Part shown: positions 49,509 to 58,537 of the stretch, one piece after another
Layout of the letters: each line of letters opens with the position of its first letter
How positions within the stretch are numbered: the first letter of the stretch is position 1
Assembly: GCA_030377865.1 (NCBI GenBank)
Contig: JAUCGA010000018.1
Coordinates: 1 to 64,000, forward strand
DNA: 64,000 nucleotides
Direction of reading: 5' to 3'
Origin: Anaerolineales bacterium HSG25
Lineage (GTDB): Bacteria; Chloroflexota; Anaerolineae; 4572-78; J111
The notes under the pieces: model-generated
Databases searched by the model: none
The model's input: the letters and a program-made list of their open reading frames with translations, nothing else
Told to the model about the DNA's origin: nothing
Program-made: the position numbers and the translations under genes

Positions 49509-50969
49509 ATGGAAAATATCGCCTTCATTAAACTAAGAGACTGGATCACTGCTGACGACCCACGGGTTGCGGGTCTCGGTATCATGCTGGTCATTATCGC
49601 CACTGGCGGTACGGTCGGCCTGTTATTTGGTGGCTTAGGGCCAATTATCGCCATAGGATTACTGGCCGCCCTAACTCTCGGCGTATTGATGTTACAAAGT
49701 ACCCAAGTCGGCCTATTTGTGCTGGTTGGCTTAATCTGTTTACTACCATACGGCGCGCTACCATTTAAGGTCGGTTTTCGTCCAACCTTTTTAGACTTTG
49801 TCTTACTGGCTTTGTTTGGGGTATGGGGTTTACGTCTATTGACCGGGCAACAACGCCGCTTTGTCATGTCTCCCATTGGGGGATGGGTTTTAGCCTTTTT
49901 AGGCTGGGCCGGATTCACCTTCATCTTTGGCTTGCGCTACGGTGGCCTCAACATGACCATCACCCGTAATTTTTTAGAGATTATGCTCTCGGTGGGTCTC
50001 TTTTTTATGGTCGTAAACCAAGTTAGAACCAACGCCCAACTAGAGCAAGTATCACGAGCTATCATACTAGCCGGTGGACTAACTTCCACCTTGGGAATTT
50101 TTTTTTACGTCATCCCCGGCGAATTAACAATCCGTTTGCTCTCTTTGTTACGAGTATTCCAATACCCAACCGACAATATCCTACGCTTTATTGAGGATGA
50201 CCCCGAACAACCCATGCGAGCCATTGCCACCTCGATTGATCCGAACGCTTTGGGCGGGCTGATGGTATTCCTGACGATAATCACCTTTGCTCACCTATTT
50301 GCCACCCAGCCGATTATGCCCCGTCCCTATCTGATTATCATTGCTGTATTGATGGCTCTGACTCTGTACCTGACATTTTCGCGAGGCGCATTGTTGGGTG
50401 TAGTAGCCGGTCTAGGAGCGATGAGTCTGCTCCGCTACCGCAAACTAATCATCGTCATGATTGTTGTCGCCGCGCTCATGCTGATTTTGCCTCAAACCCA
50501 ATTTTATGTGACCCGTTTTATTGAAGGGATTCAGGGTCAAGATTTAGCCACTCAAATGCGATTTGGCGAATATAAAGATGCCTTTGACCTGATTAGCCGC
50601 TACCCGTTTACGGGAGTCGGGTTTTTTGGTACGCCCGACATCGACATCTACGTCGGAGTATCGAGTGTTTATCTACTGTTAGCTCAACAAATGGGTATTA
50701 TTGGGGCAGGTCTCTACATTATAATCGGGGTCAGCTATCTGATTATCATGCTCAAAACCATTCAGCAAGTTCCGATTGACCATCCGCTCCAAACACCGCT
50801 CTTGGCCTACGGGTTCGCTATTTTGGGGGCTATGGTCGGGGGAGTGTTTGACCATTTTTATTTCAACCTAACCTTTATCCACGTCGCGGCCATCTACTGG
50901 TTGACGATGGGGTTAGGCATGACGACTGTTGTTCTTTGGCGGGAGGAGTTAGCGACGAAAGATCAATGA
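49509..50969 (+). CDS. O-antigen ligase-like (Wzy/WaaL) membrane protein
   Basis: A 486-aa protein with about 12 TM segments and the Wzy_C-like periplasmic or extracytoplasmic loop near residue 350 (FGEYKDAFDLISRYPFTGVGFFGTPD, resembling the R...H/G-rich loop of O-antigen ligases). In a monoderm, such proteins more likely polymerise or attach extracellular polysaccharide than LPS. An ACAGGA ribosome site lies 8-10 bases before the ATG. It could work with the GT4 and WecG-type genes near the right end and the GT-C proteins of the window, but no operon links them. Confidence 0.82.
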   Translation: MENIAFIKLRDWITADDPRVAGLGIMLVIIATGGTVGLLFGGLGPIIAIGLLAALTLGVLMLQSTQVGLFVLVGLICLLPYGALPFKVGFRPTFLDFVLLALFGVWGLRLLTGQQRRFVMSPIGGWVLAFLGWAGFTFIFGLRYGGLNMTITRNFLEIMLSVGLFFMVVNQVRTNAQLEQVSRAIILAGGLTSTLGIFFYVIPGELTIRLLSLLRVFQYPTDNILRFIEDDPEQPMRAIATSIDPNALGGLMVFLTIITFAHLFATQPIMPRPYLIIIAVLMALTLYLTFSRGALLGVVAGLGAMSLLRYRKLIIVMIVVAALMLILPQTQFYVTRFIEGIQGQDLATQMRFGEYKDAFDLISRYPFTGVGFFGTPDIDIYVGVSSVYLLLAQQMGIIGAGLYIIIGVSYLIIMLKTIQQVPIDHPLQTPLLAYGFAILGAMVGGVFDHFYFNLTFIHVAAIYWLTMGLGMTTVVLWREELATKDQ

Positions 50970-50992
50970 AGCATGCCCCTTAATGATAAAAA

Positions 50993-51022
50993 AGCGGTGC
51001 AGGATGACTATCCTGCACCGCT
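50993..51022 (-). terminator. Intrinsic terminator for asnS (minus strand)
   Basis: Stem AGCGGTGCAGGAT / ATCCTGCACCGCT with a 4-base loop. On the minus strand it is followed by TTTTTTAT, placing it downstream of asnS, beyond a Rep-A copy. Confidence 0.8.
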
Positions 51023-51045
51023 AAGTAAGCAAAAAATTTCTTCGG

Positions 51046-51082
51046 AACACCTACGAGGAGAACTACACACCTCGCAGGTGGC
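51046..51082. repeat. Rep-H hairpin
   Basis: ACACCTACGAGGAGAACTAC / ACACCTCGCAGGTGG, matching the coding-sequence copy at 1879-1914. Confidence 0.65.
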
Positions 51083-51107
51083 AATATCTCCCGTTCTTCA
51101 TTCTTCG

Positions 51108-51198
51108 GTAAAAGTTCAGTAAAATAGCCCTAGAAACCCGATTTCTCAAAGAAATCGGGTTTCTGACACCCTTTCTGGCGAGTTCACTGAATATTTAC
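51108..51198 (+). repeat. Rep-A MITE copy i
   Basis: 91 bp. Flanks CTTCATTCTTCG (left) and CTTCATTCTCG (right) are a longer duplicate with a one-base slip. It lies between asnS and its terminator, so the asnS transcript carries it. Confidence 0.88.
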
Positions 51199-51212
51199 CT
51201 TCATTCTCGTTC

Positions 51213-52550
51213 CTACGGATAAACTCGCCCTAAAGTACGCGGGAACGGGTTCGTCTCACGAGCATGATGGATGCCCGCAATCCAAGCCACAGTACGCTCA
51301 ACCCCAAGGCCAAAGCCACTGTGCGGCACACTACCGTATCGACGCAAATCGAGATACCATTTGAACGCCTCTTCCGGCAGTTTCTCCTCATGGATGCGTC
51401 GCAAAAGCAGGTCAGGGTCGCTGATACGCTCACTGCCACCGGTAATCTCGCCATACCCTTCGGGAGCGAGCATGTCCACACTTTTACATACTTCCGGTCG
51501 GTCGGGCCACGGCTCCATGTAAAACGCCTTACATTGGGTCGGGAAACCGTAGACAAAAACCGGCTGGTCGTACAGTTTGGTCAACTCGGTTTCATGCGGA
51601 CTACCAAAATCGTCTCCCCATGTAATATCAAGCAGTTTCTTTTGAGCAGGATCAGTCATACCAGCCTGAATCTCTTTGATTTTATCGACGGCATCATCAT
51701 ACGACACCCGTGGAAACGGCGCTAACACCTTTTCTAGCATGGTCGTATCCCGCTCTAACACCTTCAACTCCTCGGCTCGTTCCTCTAAACAGCGTTGCAC
51801 CACCGCGCTGACCATCTGCTCCTCAATTTCCATCATACCGTCAAGGTCACAAAAGGCCATCTCCGGCTCTAACATCCAGAACTCGGTCAAATGGCGGCGA
51901 GTTTTACTCTTTTCAGCGCGGAAGGTCGGCCCAAAACAGAAGACCTTACCAAAAGAGTAGATGTTTGCTTCATTATAAAGCTGTCCAGTCTGCGCCAGAT
52001 AAACCGTATCGCCAAAATATTCCACCTCGAACAGGGTGCTAGTTCCCTCACCCGCGGCCGGAGTCAGGATGGGCGTACTCATCTCGACAAACTCCTGCCC
52101 ATTGAGCCACTCCCGCAAAGCCTGCATGATGGTCGCCCGTAAGCGGAGCAAGGCCCACTGCTTACGACTACGAATCCACAAATGGCGGTTTTCGAGCAAA
52201 AATTCCACCCCATGCTCTTTGGGCGTAATCGGATACTCCTCGGCAATTTGCACCACCTGTAAATCAGCCGCGTCAATCTCATACCCCTTCGGCACACCGG
52301 GAGCGCGCTCGTTTTCTTTGACCGTACCTCGCACAATAATGGCCGATTCTTGCGATAGTCGTTTACCGGCTTGAAACACCTCCGGCGGTAGGTTCGGCTT
52401 GAAAAGTACCACTTGGGTAATACCGGTGCCGTCCCGCAACCGCAAAAATTGAATCTTCCCTTTACCTGTTTTGGCGTATAACCAGCCTTTTATGGTTACT
52501 TCTTCGCCAACATGATTGGCAATGTTCTGGATTGAAATTGTCTTCGTCAT
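51213..52550 (-). CDS. asnS: Asparaginyl-tRNA synthetase
   Basis: A 445-aa class IIb aminoacyl-tRNA synthetase. The N-terminal OB-fold anticodon-binding domain (about 1-110; GEEVTIKGWLYAKTGKGKIQFLRLRDGTG) is followed by the catalytic domain with motif 2 (FGPTFRAEKSKTRRHLTEFWMLEPEM) and motif 3 (FGLGVERTVAWIAG). Class II family length is normal. AAGGAA precedes the ATG. Minus strand, single gene with its own terminator. AsnRS and AspRS can be confused; the AsnRS-type catalytic region and length support AsnRS. Confidence 0.93.
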   Translation of the reverse strand: MTKTISIQNIANHVGEEVTIKGWLYAKTGKGKIQFLRLRDGTGITQVVLFKPNLPPEVFQAGKRLSQESAIIVRGTVKENERAPGVPKGYEIDAADLQVVQIAEEYPITPKEHGVEFLLENRHLWIRSRKQWALLRLRATIMQALREWLNGQEFVEMSTPILTPAAGEGTSTLFEVEYFGDTVYLAQTGQLYNEANIYSFGKVFCFGPTFRAEKSKTRRHLTEFWMLEPEMAFCDLDGMMEIEEQMVSAVVQRCLEERAEELKVLERDTTMLEKVLAPFPRVSYDDAVDKIKEIQAGMTDPAQKKLLDITWGDDFGSPHETELTKLYDQPVFVYGFPTQCKAFYMEPWPDRPEVCKSVDMLAPEGYGEITGGSERISDPDLLLRRIHEEKLPEEAFKWYLDLRRYGSVPHSGFGLGVERTVAWIAGIHHARETNPFPRTLGRVYP

Positions 52551-52590
52551 TAAAAATTTCCTTTTTATAGGGCATTACGCCCCTATTTTG

Positions 52591-52681
52591 GTAAATATTC
52601 AGTGAACTCGCTAAAAAGAGCGTCAGAAACCCGATTTCTTTGAGAAATCGGGTTTCTAGGGCGGTTTTACTGAACTTTTAC
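52591..52681 (-). repeat. Rep-A MITE copy j with 8-bp target duplication
   Basis: 91 bp, flanked by CTATTTTG on both sides (52583-52590 and 52682-52689), perfect. The right copy contains the TAG stop (minus strand) of the GNAT gene. Confidence 0.93.
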
Positions 52682-53188
52682 CTATTTTGAATCAAGTATC
52701 TTAGCCATGTAATATTCGTCAACATATCTACCGTCAACCAACAACGCCTGCCGACGAAATCCTTCAATCTCAAACCCCATGCGATGGTAAACCGCAGAGG
52801 CGGCATGGTTATCGACCATCACCGTTAGCTCTAATCGTTGAATTCCATGCGTTTGTGCCCACTCATCAAGATGAATAAACAACCGCTTACCCAAACCCAA
52901 GCCGGTAAAGACTTGCAACACCCCAACCACCACCGAGGCGCAATGACGATTTCGGTTATAGGCTCCGCCCATAGCTCGGATATAGCCCACCACGCCTCCC
53001 TCCACCTCGGCGACTAAAATTGTTTGATTGGGTGTCGCTAAAATCTGCTCAATCTCCTGCTGTTGCTCGGCTAGGTTTGTTTTACGCTCCCCCGGCTCCA
53101 GCATCATAAAATGCGTCTCTCGATCAAGAAGTTGTCTCAAGTTCAGGAACGCTTGTGTATCACTGGTTCTAATTTCTCGAATTTCCAT
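52682..53188 (-). CDS. GNAT-family N-acetyltransferase
   Basis: A 168-aa acetyltransferase of the RimI-like type. Acetyl-CoA binding motif A is visible (ASVVVGVLQVFTGLGLGKRLFIHLDEWAQ, with GLGLGKR as the Q/R-x-x-G-x-G/A loop). The C-terminal region LELTVMVDNHAASAVYHRMGFEIEG fits motif B. Substrate unknown. A Rep-A copy has inserted directly at its stop codon, with the target duplication preserving the stop. Ribosome site weak. Confidence 0.9.
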   Translation of the reverse strand: MEIREIRTSDTQAFLNLRQLLDRETHFMMLEPGERKTNLAEQQQEIEQILATPNQTILVAEVEGGVVGYIRAMGGAYNRNRHCASVVVGVLQVFTGLGLGKRLFIHLDEWAQTHGIQRLELTVMVDNHAASAVYHRMGFEIEGFRRQALLVDGRYVDEYYMAKILDSK

Positions 53189-53244
53189 GTTGACTTCCTA
53201 GTCTATGAGATTAAATAGAAAAATGTAGATAAGTAAAAATTGAT

Positions 53245-53345
53245 GTGGTGGTCAAGATGATGTTGGAGTGCAATGGGTTCAGCCATTGCCTGTAGCAACG
53301 GCTAAACCCGTTGCACTCCGTTTTCAACATCAAGCTGACCGCTAC
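53245..53345 (-). repeat. Rep-C element C3 with long direct flanks
   Basis: 101 bp, GTGGTGGTCAAGATGATG ... AGCTGACCGCTAC. The 15-base sequence ATAAGTAAAAATTGA flanks it (53229-53243 and 53347-53361). Confidence 0.85.
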
Positions 53346-53387
53346 AATAAGTAAAAATTGAAGTATAGGCTTCTACTTCCTACTTCC

Positions 53388-53534
53388 TAATGAATGAGAT
53401 TTTTTTAACTTGTGTATAAAGACGCTGATTGAAATCAGCGTCTTAAACGGAAAACCTGCTTAAGCAGGTTTCTCGTGTCAGCATAAGAATTCATTCTTAT
53501 GTGAAAACGTGCAACTTAATTAATACCCATTCTT
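53388..53534. repeat. Rep-F-like element F3 with hairpin cargo
   Basis: Left TAATGAATGAGATTTTTTTAAC resembles F2; right CAACTTAATTAATACCCATT resembles the Rep-F right end. It carries three hairpins: GACGCTGATT/AATCAGCGTC, ACCTGCTTAAGCAGGT and CATAAGAATTCATTCTTATG. Confidence 0.65.
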
Positions 53535-53574
53535 ACTCCCCTGATTATCCGCGTTAATGTAGATTTTACCAACT

Positions 53575-55698
53575 TTGGCGACTCGTTTTGGACGGCTTGC
53601 CAAAGCCCTGACTCTGCTTTATGATAAGCCAATGCAATCTCAGTTTGAACGTTTCAACCTGCGGAGTTACGCGCTCCGATTTATCGCTTGGCCGTGGGAA
53701 TCATTACTCCTTATTATGGGGTTAGGGTGGCTTTATTTGCAAACCATGCCCCCCGGCATGAGTTCTTGGCTCATCGAAGGATGGGACTCGGCGGTCCTAC
53801 AAATCACGGGCAGTACATGGGGCATCCCCCACTCACCCGCCTACCCGCTATACACCATTCTCGCCAACCTGTTTGTCCGTTGGCTCGACCTGATTCCGAG
53901 TCTCAACCAGACCAGTGTAGTCTGGCGAGTTAGTTTTTGGTCAACCTGCACCAGCCTCTTGACCGTATTGTTCCTCTATTTTACAATTTGGAAATTGAGT
54001 CGAGACCGGATTACCGCGCTCGTCGTCAGTGCAGTGCTGGGCATCAGTTTTGTCTTTTGGCGAGCCGCCATCATGGCCGAGGTCTACAGCCTCAACGCCT
54101 TAATTTTCGTTCTGACCTACTGGTTAGCCCTAACTTGGACAACCTACCGCCGTAACCGCATGCTGATAGTTTTGGGCTTACTGCTTGGCGCGGGCGTGGT
54201 TCATCACCGCACGGCCTTTATATTACCGCCGACCATCGCCCTGGGAGTACTGCTCCATTCGTGGCACAGTTGCCCTCGCGACACTCGCCCCATGCGACGG
54301 CTTCCCCGCATCGCCACCCGTTTGTCGATATTAACCGGCATGGCCTTTGTCCCCCTGCTGACCTATTTGTACCTACCTTGGGCGGCCCAGAACCGAATCG
54401 GACAAACATGGCTCTACGCTGATGCGTCTGACTGGAACACCTTCTGGTTCATGGTGATGACCCGCGAATGGTGGGGTTTAGTTCAACCTCCGGCAAACTC
54501 TGCCGAATGGCTGACCGCGTTCAAGGCACTGTTTCAGCAACAGGCTGACCAAATTACCGCTGGCGGGGTGATATTTGGCCTCATCGGTTTACTACTGGCC
54601 TACCGCCGACTGTGGCTCTTTGGCCCACCACTCATCGCGCTAACCTTCTTCGGCACGGCCTACAAAGTCGCCGACCTAGACAGCATGCTCATCCCCTTAA
54701 CCCTAACCTTATGTGTCGGATTAGGCATATTTTTTGGGAGCATAACCTTCACCCTAACTCGCTGGTCAATCCTTTATATCCGCATCCGTGATGTACGACG
54801 CAAACTGGTTCGGCAAACGACACGTGTGCTTATCGGCCTGATAATCATGGGCGGAGGCTACCTCATCTACAACCCCATCGCCATGACCAATTACGCCGAG
54901 GTTGATTTAAGTGGCGATTGGCAAGCCGAAGATTTGGTCGAAGAGGTGGTGGCGATTGCCAAAGCCGGAACCCCGTTAACCATCATCGGACAAGATAACA
55001 GCGTTCTACCTGACTTTATTTATGCTGATGTGGTGTTGGGTTACGACATCGAGCCGTTATCGACGACCACACTCAGCCGCATGTCGGATGTAGAGAGCCA
55101 ACAGGTACTTCAACATGCTTTGGCCGACAATCGGCGGGTTTTGATTGATTTGGAGAGCATCGAGTTAGGCTTCATTCCGTGGCTCAACACAGCCATCGCT
55201 AACGGGCAGATATTCCTCGCCCCGACTGGACATCCCTATTTATGGGAGTTGATTCAGCGTGGCAAAAACCATGAGCTACCGCCGTATGAGCTATGGCAAA
55301 CCTTACCCACTGGTCAATTTTTAGAGGGGCAAGTGTCGGTCTTAGCCAGTCACCAGCAGATTCTCCATAAACGGACGGGCTGTTTTCTGCGCCTAACCCT
55401 CTTCTGGCAGGCCCACAACCCGCTTGATGAGGATTATTTTGTGGCCGTGCAACCCCTTGGTGGTGATGCGGTGCTGGACAAAAATGACCACCTCGGCCTA
55501 ATGCGGGGCTTTTTGCCGACCTCCCAACTCGGTACTGGCGAAATCGTCCGCGACGAGGTCGATTTGCTCATCCGCCAACCGACCGACCTACCGTTAGTTA
55601 GCCTCGTGGTCAACCTCTATCAGGTACAGGGCAACGAGTTCCCTGCTTTCGGTGAAATTGAACTACCCATCATGGCTGATGGTAAACAGTGCGAATGA
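53575..55698 (+). CDS. DUF2723-like membrane protein (GT-C fold)
   Basis: A 707-aa protein. It has about 11 TM segments and the family-like acidic loop WLIEGWDSAVLQITGSTWGIPHSPAYPLYTILANLF (about 65-100), matching the DUF2723 family (TMEM260-like, protein O-mannosyl transfer in eukaryotes). The C-terminal about 210 residues are a soluble domain with a FWQAHNPLDEDYFVAVQPLG segment like the modules at the end of the DUF2079-like protein. The predicted TTG start at 53575 is weak; an ATG at 53632 (MQSQFERFNL) is a better start for membrane topology, but no ribosome site decides it. Substrate unknown. Confidence 0.87.
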   Translation: MATRFGRLAKALTLLYDKPMQSQFERFNLRSYALRFIAWPWESLLLIMGLGWLYLQTMPPGMSSWLIEGWDSAVLQITGSTWGIPHSPAYPLYTILANLFVRWLDLIPSLNQTSVVWRVSFWSTCTSLLTVLFLYFTIWKLSRDRITALVVSAVLGISFVFWRAAIMAEVYSLNALIFVLTYWLALTWTTYRRNRMLIVLGLLLGAGVVHHRTAFILPPTIALGVLLHSWHSCPRDTRPMRRLPRIATRLSILTGMAFVPLLTYLYLPWAAQNRIGQTWLYADASDWNTFWFMVMTREWWGLVQPPANSAEWLTAFKALFQQQADQITAGGVIFGLIGLLLAYRRLWLFGPPLIALTFFGTAYKVADLDSMLIPLTLTLCVGLGIFFGSITFTLTRWSILYIRIRDVRRKLVRQTTRVLIGLIIMGGGYLIYNPIAMTNYAEVDLSGDWQAEDLVEEVVAIAKAGTPLTIIGQDNSVLPDFIYADVVLGYDIEPLSTTTLSRMSDVESQQVLQHALADNRRVLIDLESIELGFIPWLNTAIANGQIFLAPTGHPYLWELIQRGKNHELPPYELWQTLPTGQFLEGQVSVLASHQQILHKRTGCFLRLTLFWQAHNPLDEDYFVAVQPLGGDAVLDKNDHLGLMRGFLPTSQLGTGEIVRDEVDLLIRQPTDLPLVSLVVNLYQVQGNEFPAFGEIELPIMADGKQCE

Positions 55699-55712
55699 TA
55701 GGATAAAAATTG

Positions 55713-55803
55713 GTAAATATTCAGTGAACTCGCCAGAAAGAGTGTCAGAAACCCGATTTCTTTGAGAAATCGGGTTTCTAGGGCTACTTTACTGAATTTT
55801 TAC
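55713..55803 (-). repeat. Rep-A MITE copy k
   Basis: 91 bp. Flanks AAAAATTG and AAAGATTT match only approximately. Its right end is included in the direct flank of Rep-C4. Confidence 0.85.
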
Positions 55804-55811
55804 AAAGATTT

Positions 55812-55912
55812 GTGGTGGTCAAGATGATGTTGGAGTGCAATGGGTTCAGCCATTGCTTTTGGCAACGGCTAAACCCGTTGCACTCCATTTTCAACATCAG
55901 TCTGACCACTAC
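55812..55912 (-). repeat. Rep-C element C4 with long direct flanks
   Basis: 101 bp. AATTTTTACAAAGA (14 bases) lies at 55795-55808 and 55913-55926; the left copy includes the last bases of Rep-A copy k, so Rep-C inserted next to a pre-existing Rep-A. Confidence 0.85.
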
Positions 55913-55924
55913 AATTTTTACAAA

Positions 55925-55957
55925 GAGTGGTTCAGTTTTAAAAACTGAACCACTCTG
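55925..55957. repeat. Hairpin AGAGTGGTTCAGTTTT / AAAACTGAACCACTCT
   Basis: An almost perfect palindrome immediately 3' of the VOC gene (minus strand); it may terminate transcription. Similar to the Rep-F1 cargo. Confidence 0.6.
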
Positions 55958-55963
55958 AAACAC

Positions 55964-56353
55964 CTAAACCTCGCTACTAGCAAAGGCCAACACAAACCCG
56001 TTACAATCTTTTATGGCAAATTCGGTGCGACCATAAAATGTGGTGTGTAACGGCTGTACAATCTCCACCTTATCCTGCAAAGCGCCATGCAGATTGCTCA
56101 CATTATCCACATCAATATACAAGGTCAACGCTCCGCCACCGCTCTGGTCGGCTAGCGCGGGAATCTCCTCTAGCAGGCTTTCTCGTTTTTGAAACATCAA
56201 CGTAACACTATCCCGTTGCATCATGGCCCAAGCAAAGTCACCTTTTTCGGGCACGGTAGCCATCAGTTCAAAGTCTAGCTGAGTCTGGTAATACTCAATC
56301 GTTTGATTAACACTCTCTACCATTAAGTTTGGGGTTACGGTTTTAAAGCTCAT
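55964..56353 (-). CDS. VOC-superfamily (glyoxalase/bleomycin-resistance-like) protein
   Basis: A 129-aa single VOC domain: VTPNLMVESVNQTIEYYQTQLDFELMATVPEKGDFAWAMMQRDSVTLMFQKRE...GRTEFAIKDCNGFVLAFA. The paired beta-alpha-beta-beta-beta modules suit metal-dependent lyases, dioxygenases or drug-binding proteins; the exact activity cannot be told. Upstream, GGAGCT 6-8 bases before the ATG, with a Rep-A copy 24 bases further. Confidence 0.88.
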   Translation of the reverse strand: MSFKTVTPNLMVESVNQTIEYYQTQLDFELMATVPEKGDFAWAMMQRDSVTLMFQKRESLLEEIPALADQSGGGALTLYIDVDNVSNLHGALQDKVEIVQPLHTTFYGRTEFAIKDCNGFVLAFASSEV

Positions 56354-56376
56354 AATTGTATAGCTCCTTTATTTGG

Positions 56377-56467
56377 GTAAATATTCAGTGAACTCGCCAG
56401 AAAGAGCGTCAGAAACCCGATTTCTTTAAGAAATCGGGTTTCTAGGGCCGCTTTACTGAACTTTTAC
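56377..56467 (-). repeat. Rep-A MITE copy l with 8-bp target duplication
   Basis: 91 bp, flanked by TTATTTGG on both sides (56369-56376 and 56468-56475), perfect. Confidence 0.93.
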
Positions 56468-56508
56468 TTATTTGGGGTGTTTCTATTGGATGGTTAAATG
56501 GGAACTTA

Positions 56509-56797
56509 GGCAATTCCAAGAAAATAAATCTCCCAAATTGAGCAGAGTCTCTACCCCCCTCAGTCCCCCCTACTAGGGGGGAAGCGGCTCCTCCCCCTAG
56601 CAGGGGGAGGCTGGGAGGGAAGGGTTGTTCAGTTCTAATCTATATGAGCATAATCGTGACGCTACAAGCGTCACCTACAGTAATTTTGTCAGACATGAGG
56701 CCGTGTAGGTCACGCTTGTAGCGTGACAAGCATGGAGAACTGAACAGCCCTAGGGAGGGGGTAGAGTATCACAATGGTTTTGGGAGGTTTTAAACCC
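56509..56797. repeat. Rep-G element G4 with nested palindrome
   Basis: Left end GGCAATTCCAAGAAAATAAATC; right arm TTTTGGGAGGTTTTAAA, with the last TIR bases missing. The cargo has the same C/G-rich palindrome as G2, itself interrupted at 56626-56753 by an element with ends AGGGTTGTTCAGTTCT / AGAACTGAACAGCCCT. Confidence 0.8.
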
Positions 56798-56798
56798 C

Positions 56799-56831
56799 AG
56801 ACCTAACAGGTTTGGAAAACCTGTTAGGTCT
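56799..56831. repeat. Rep-M hairpin
   Basis: AGACCTAACAGG-tttggaaaa-CCTGTTAGGTCT, immediately after Rep-G4. Confidence 0.65.
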
Positions 56832-56867
56832 AAAGCATAGACATAACTTAGCCGAACATCTATAACG

Positions 56868-56999
56868 CATCACGAATCACGTTTCACGAATTACGAATCA
56901 CGTTTCACGCATCACGAATCACGTTTCACGCATCACGTATCACGTTTCACGAATTACGAATCACGTTTCACGAATTACGAATCACGTTTCACGAATTAA
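56868..56999. repeat. Rep-I tandem tract at the GH4 stop codon
   Basis: About nine words alternating CATCACG, TTTCACGAATTACGAATCACG. The last TTA (56996-56998) is the complement of the TAA stop of the GH4 gene, so the repeat supplies the stop. Confidence 0.8.
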
Positions 57000-58381
57000 A
57001 AATATTTGGGTAACCAATCGCCATGCGCCTCAATCAACTCATCGACCATCGCCCAAATCTGGTCTAAATCCAGTTCGGCGGCGGTGTGAGGGTCGAGCAT
57101 GGCGGCATGGTAGATGTTGTCACGTTTTCCGTTGAGCGCGGCTTCAACGGTTAAGAGTTGGACATTGATGTTGGTTTGCATGAGCGCGGCCAGATGAGCC
57201 GGCAGTTCGCCCACCACCGTCGGCTGGATACCGTTGCGGTCAACCAGACATGGCACCTCGACACAGCAGTAGGGCAGGTTATCAATCAGCCCCTCGTTCA
57301 TGACATTGCCGTAGATGGTGCGGGGCGTGCCGGTCTCCATGCTGTGGATAATCAGCGAGCCGTACTCCACACTCGATTTGACCTCGTTCATAGTGCGGAT
57401 GGTTTCTAAACTCCAGGCCATGCTTTCGGGCATGACCGCGTACTGTGCCAACTCGGTTTGCAGTTGTGCCAAATCGGCCTCGGTAATCTCCCCCTCGGCG
57501 GACTGCATAAACTCCCAAGCCCGAATCTGCATCTTACAGCGGGCGATATACTCATCTAACGGAATGTTATATTTGTCGATTAAATCAGGCCGGTTTTGTT
57601 TGATAAACCACGGCACATACTCGCTGAAATGTTCACTCGATTCGGTCACAAAATAGCCGAGCCGGTTGAACATGTCGTATCGCACCCGATTCCAAGACGG
57701 TACTCGCTCCTCGTCATGCACCTGTTGAATCAGGGGATAAAGGTTTTCGCCGTTGTGCCGTTCAAACTTGAGGTAGTAGGCCATGTGATTGATGCCCGCC
57801 ACCAGATAGTTGATCTCCTCGACCGGCACACCGATGTCGGTTGCCAGTTCGTGGGCGGTGTGGGGCACGCTGTGGCACAACCCGACGGTTTTGATGCTGG
57901 TGGCGTTGCTGATGGCCCAGGTGTTCATAGCCATCGGGTTGACGTAGTTCAGCAGAAGAGCATCAGGACATAGCTCCTCCATGTCGTAGCAAATATCGAG
58001 CAGAACGGGAATCGTCCGCAAGCCACGCATGATACCCCCAATGCCAAGCGTGTCGCCGATGGTTTGACGCAGACCGTATTTTTTGGGAATCTCAAAGTCG
58101 ATGATGGTACTCGGCTCGTACCCCCCGACCTGAATCATAGTGATGACATAGTCCGCGCCGTCGAGGGCGGCGCGGCGATTGGTAGTGGCCTCAATGGTCG
58201 GGTTAGCGCCCAACTGCTCGGCTACCTTATGGCACACCGTGGTCGATTCGGCCAGCCGTTTTTCATCAATGTCATGCAGAACAATGGTTGAATCGGCCAG
58301 TTCGGGGAACTGCATGATGTCCCCCATGAGGTTTTTGGCGAAGACGGTGCTTCCGGCACCGATAAAGGTTATCTTTGGCAT
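56996..58381 (-). CDS. GH4 family alpha-glucosidase/alpha-galactosidase
   Basis: A 461-aa NAD- and Mn-dependent glycosidase. Rossmann motif ITFIGAGST (4-12), the NPM loop (148-150), metal ligands Cys169 and His199 (GLCH and AGINHM) match MelA/AglA-type GH4. Probable substrate: an alpha-linked galactoside or glucoside; alpha-galactosidase is favoured by overall similarity in memory, but this is not decisive. AAGGAG lies before the ATG. An operator-like site GTCAACGCTGTC lies at 58409-58420, matching that of the adjacent LacI regulator. Its stop codon is supplied by a Rep-I tract. Confidence 0.93.
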   Translation of the reverse strand: MPKITFIGAGSTVFAKNLMGDIMQFPELADSTIVLHDIDEKRLAESTTVCHKVAEQLGANPTIEATTNRRAALDGADYVITMIQVGGYEPSTIIDFEIPKKYGLRQTIGDTLGIGGIMRGLRTIPVLLDICYDMEELCPDALLLNYVNPMAMNTWAISNATSIKTVGLCHSVPHTAHELATDIGVPVEEINYLVAGINHMAYYLKFERHNGENLYPLIQQVHDEERVPSWNRVRYDMFNRLGYFVTESSEHFSEYVPWFIKQNRPDLIDKYNIPLDEYIARCKMQIRAWEFMQSAEGEITEADLAQLQTELAQYAVMPESMAWSLETIRTMNEVKSSVEYGSLIIHSMETGTPRTIYGNVMNEGLIDNLPYCCVEVPCLVDRNGIQPTVVGELPAHLAALMQTNINVQLLTVEAALNGKRDNIYHAAMLDPHTAAELDLDQIWAMVDELIEAHGDWLPKYF

Positions 58382-58408
58382 AGTTTCTCCTTAATAGTTA
58401 GCGATAAC

Positions 58409-58420
58409 GTCAACGCTGTC
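58409..58420. promoter_or_regulatory. Putative LacI-type operator upstream of GH4
   Basis: GTCAACGCTGTC, matching 10 of 12 bases of the palindrome at 59546-59557. The wider match AACGTCAACG is also shared. It lies 28 bases before the GH4 ATG. Confidence 0.75.
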
Positions 58421-58459
58421 AGTGATGGTAAAAATTTTTTTTGACAGGATTTACAGGGA

Positions 58460-58533
58460 TAAAGGAGTGCAAAAGCTGATTGCTTTTGCATGTTTACCTC
58501 TGGCAAAAGCAATCAGCTTTTGCACTCCTATAA
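58460..58533 (+). repeat. Rep-B core variant B8
   Basis: GGAGTGCAAAAGCTGATTGC / GCAATCAGCTTTTGCACTCC, with a changed central stem (TGATTGC). Without the longer flanks. It sits next to the lacI-like stop and a Rep-E fragment at 58437-58459. Confidence 0.75.
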
Positions 58534-58537
58534 TGAC

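Noticed and set aside
56868-56999. Rep-I tract considered as CRISPR array
   Set aside because: Words are too short, without unique spacers, and no cas gene is present.
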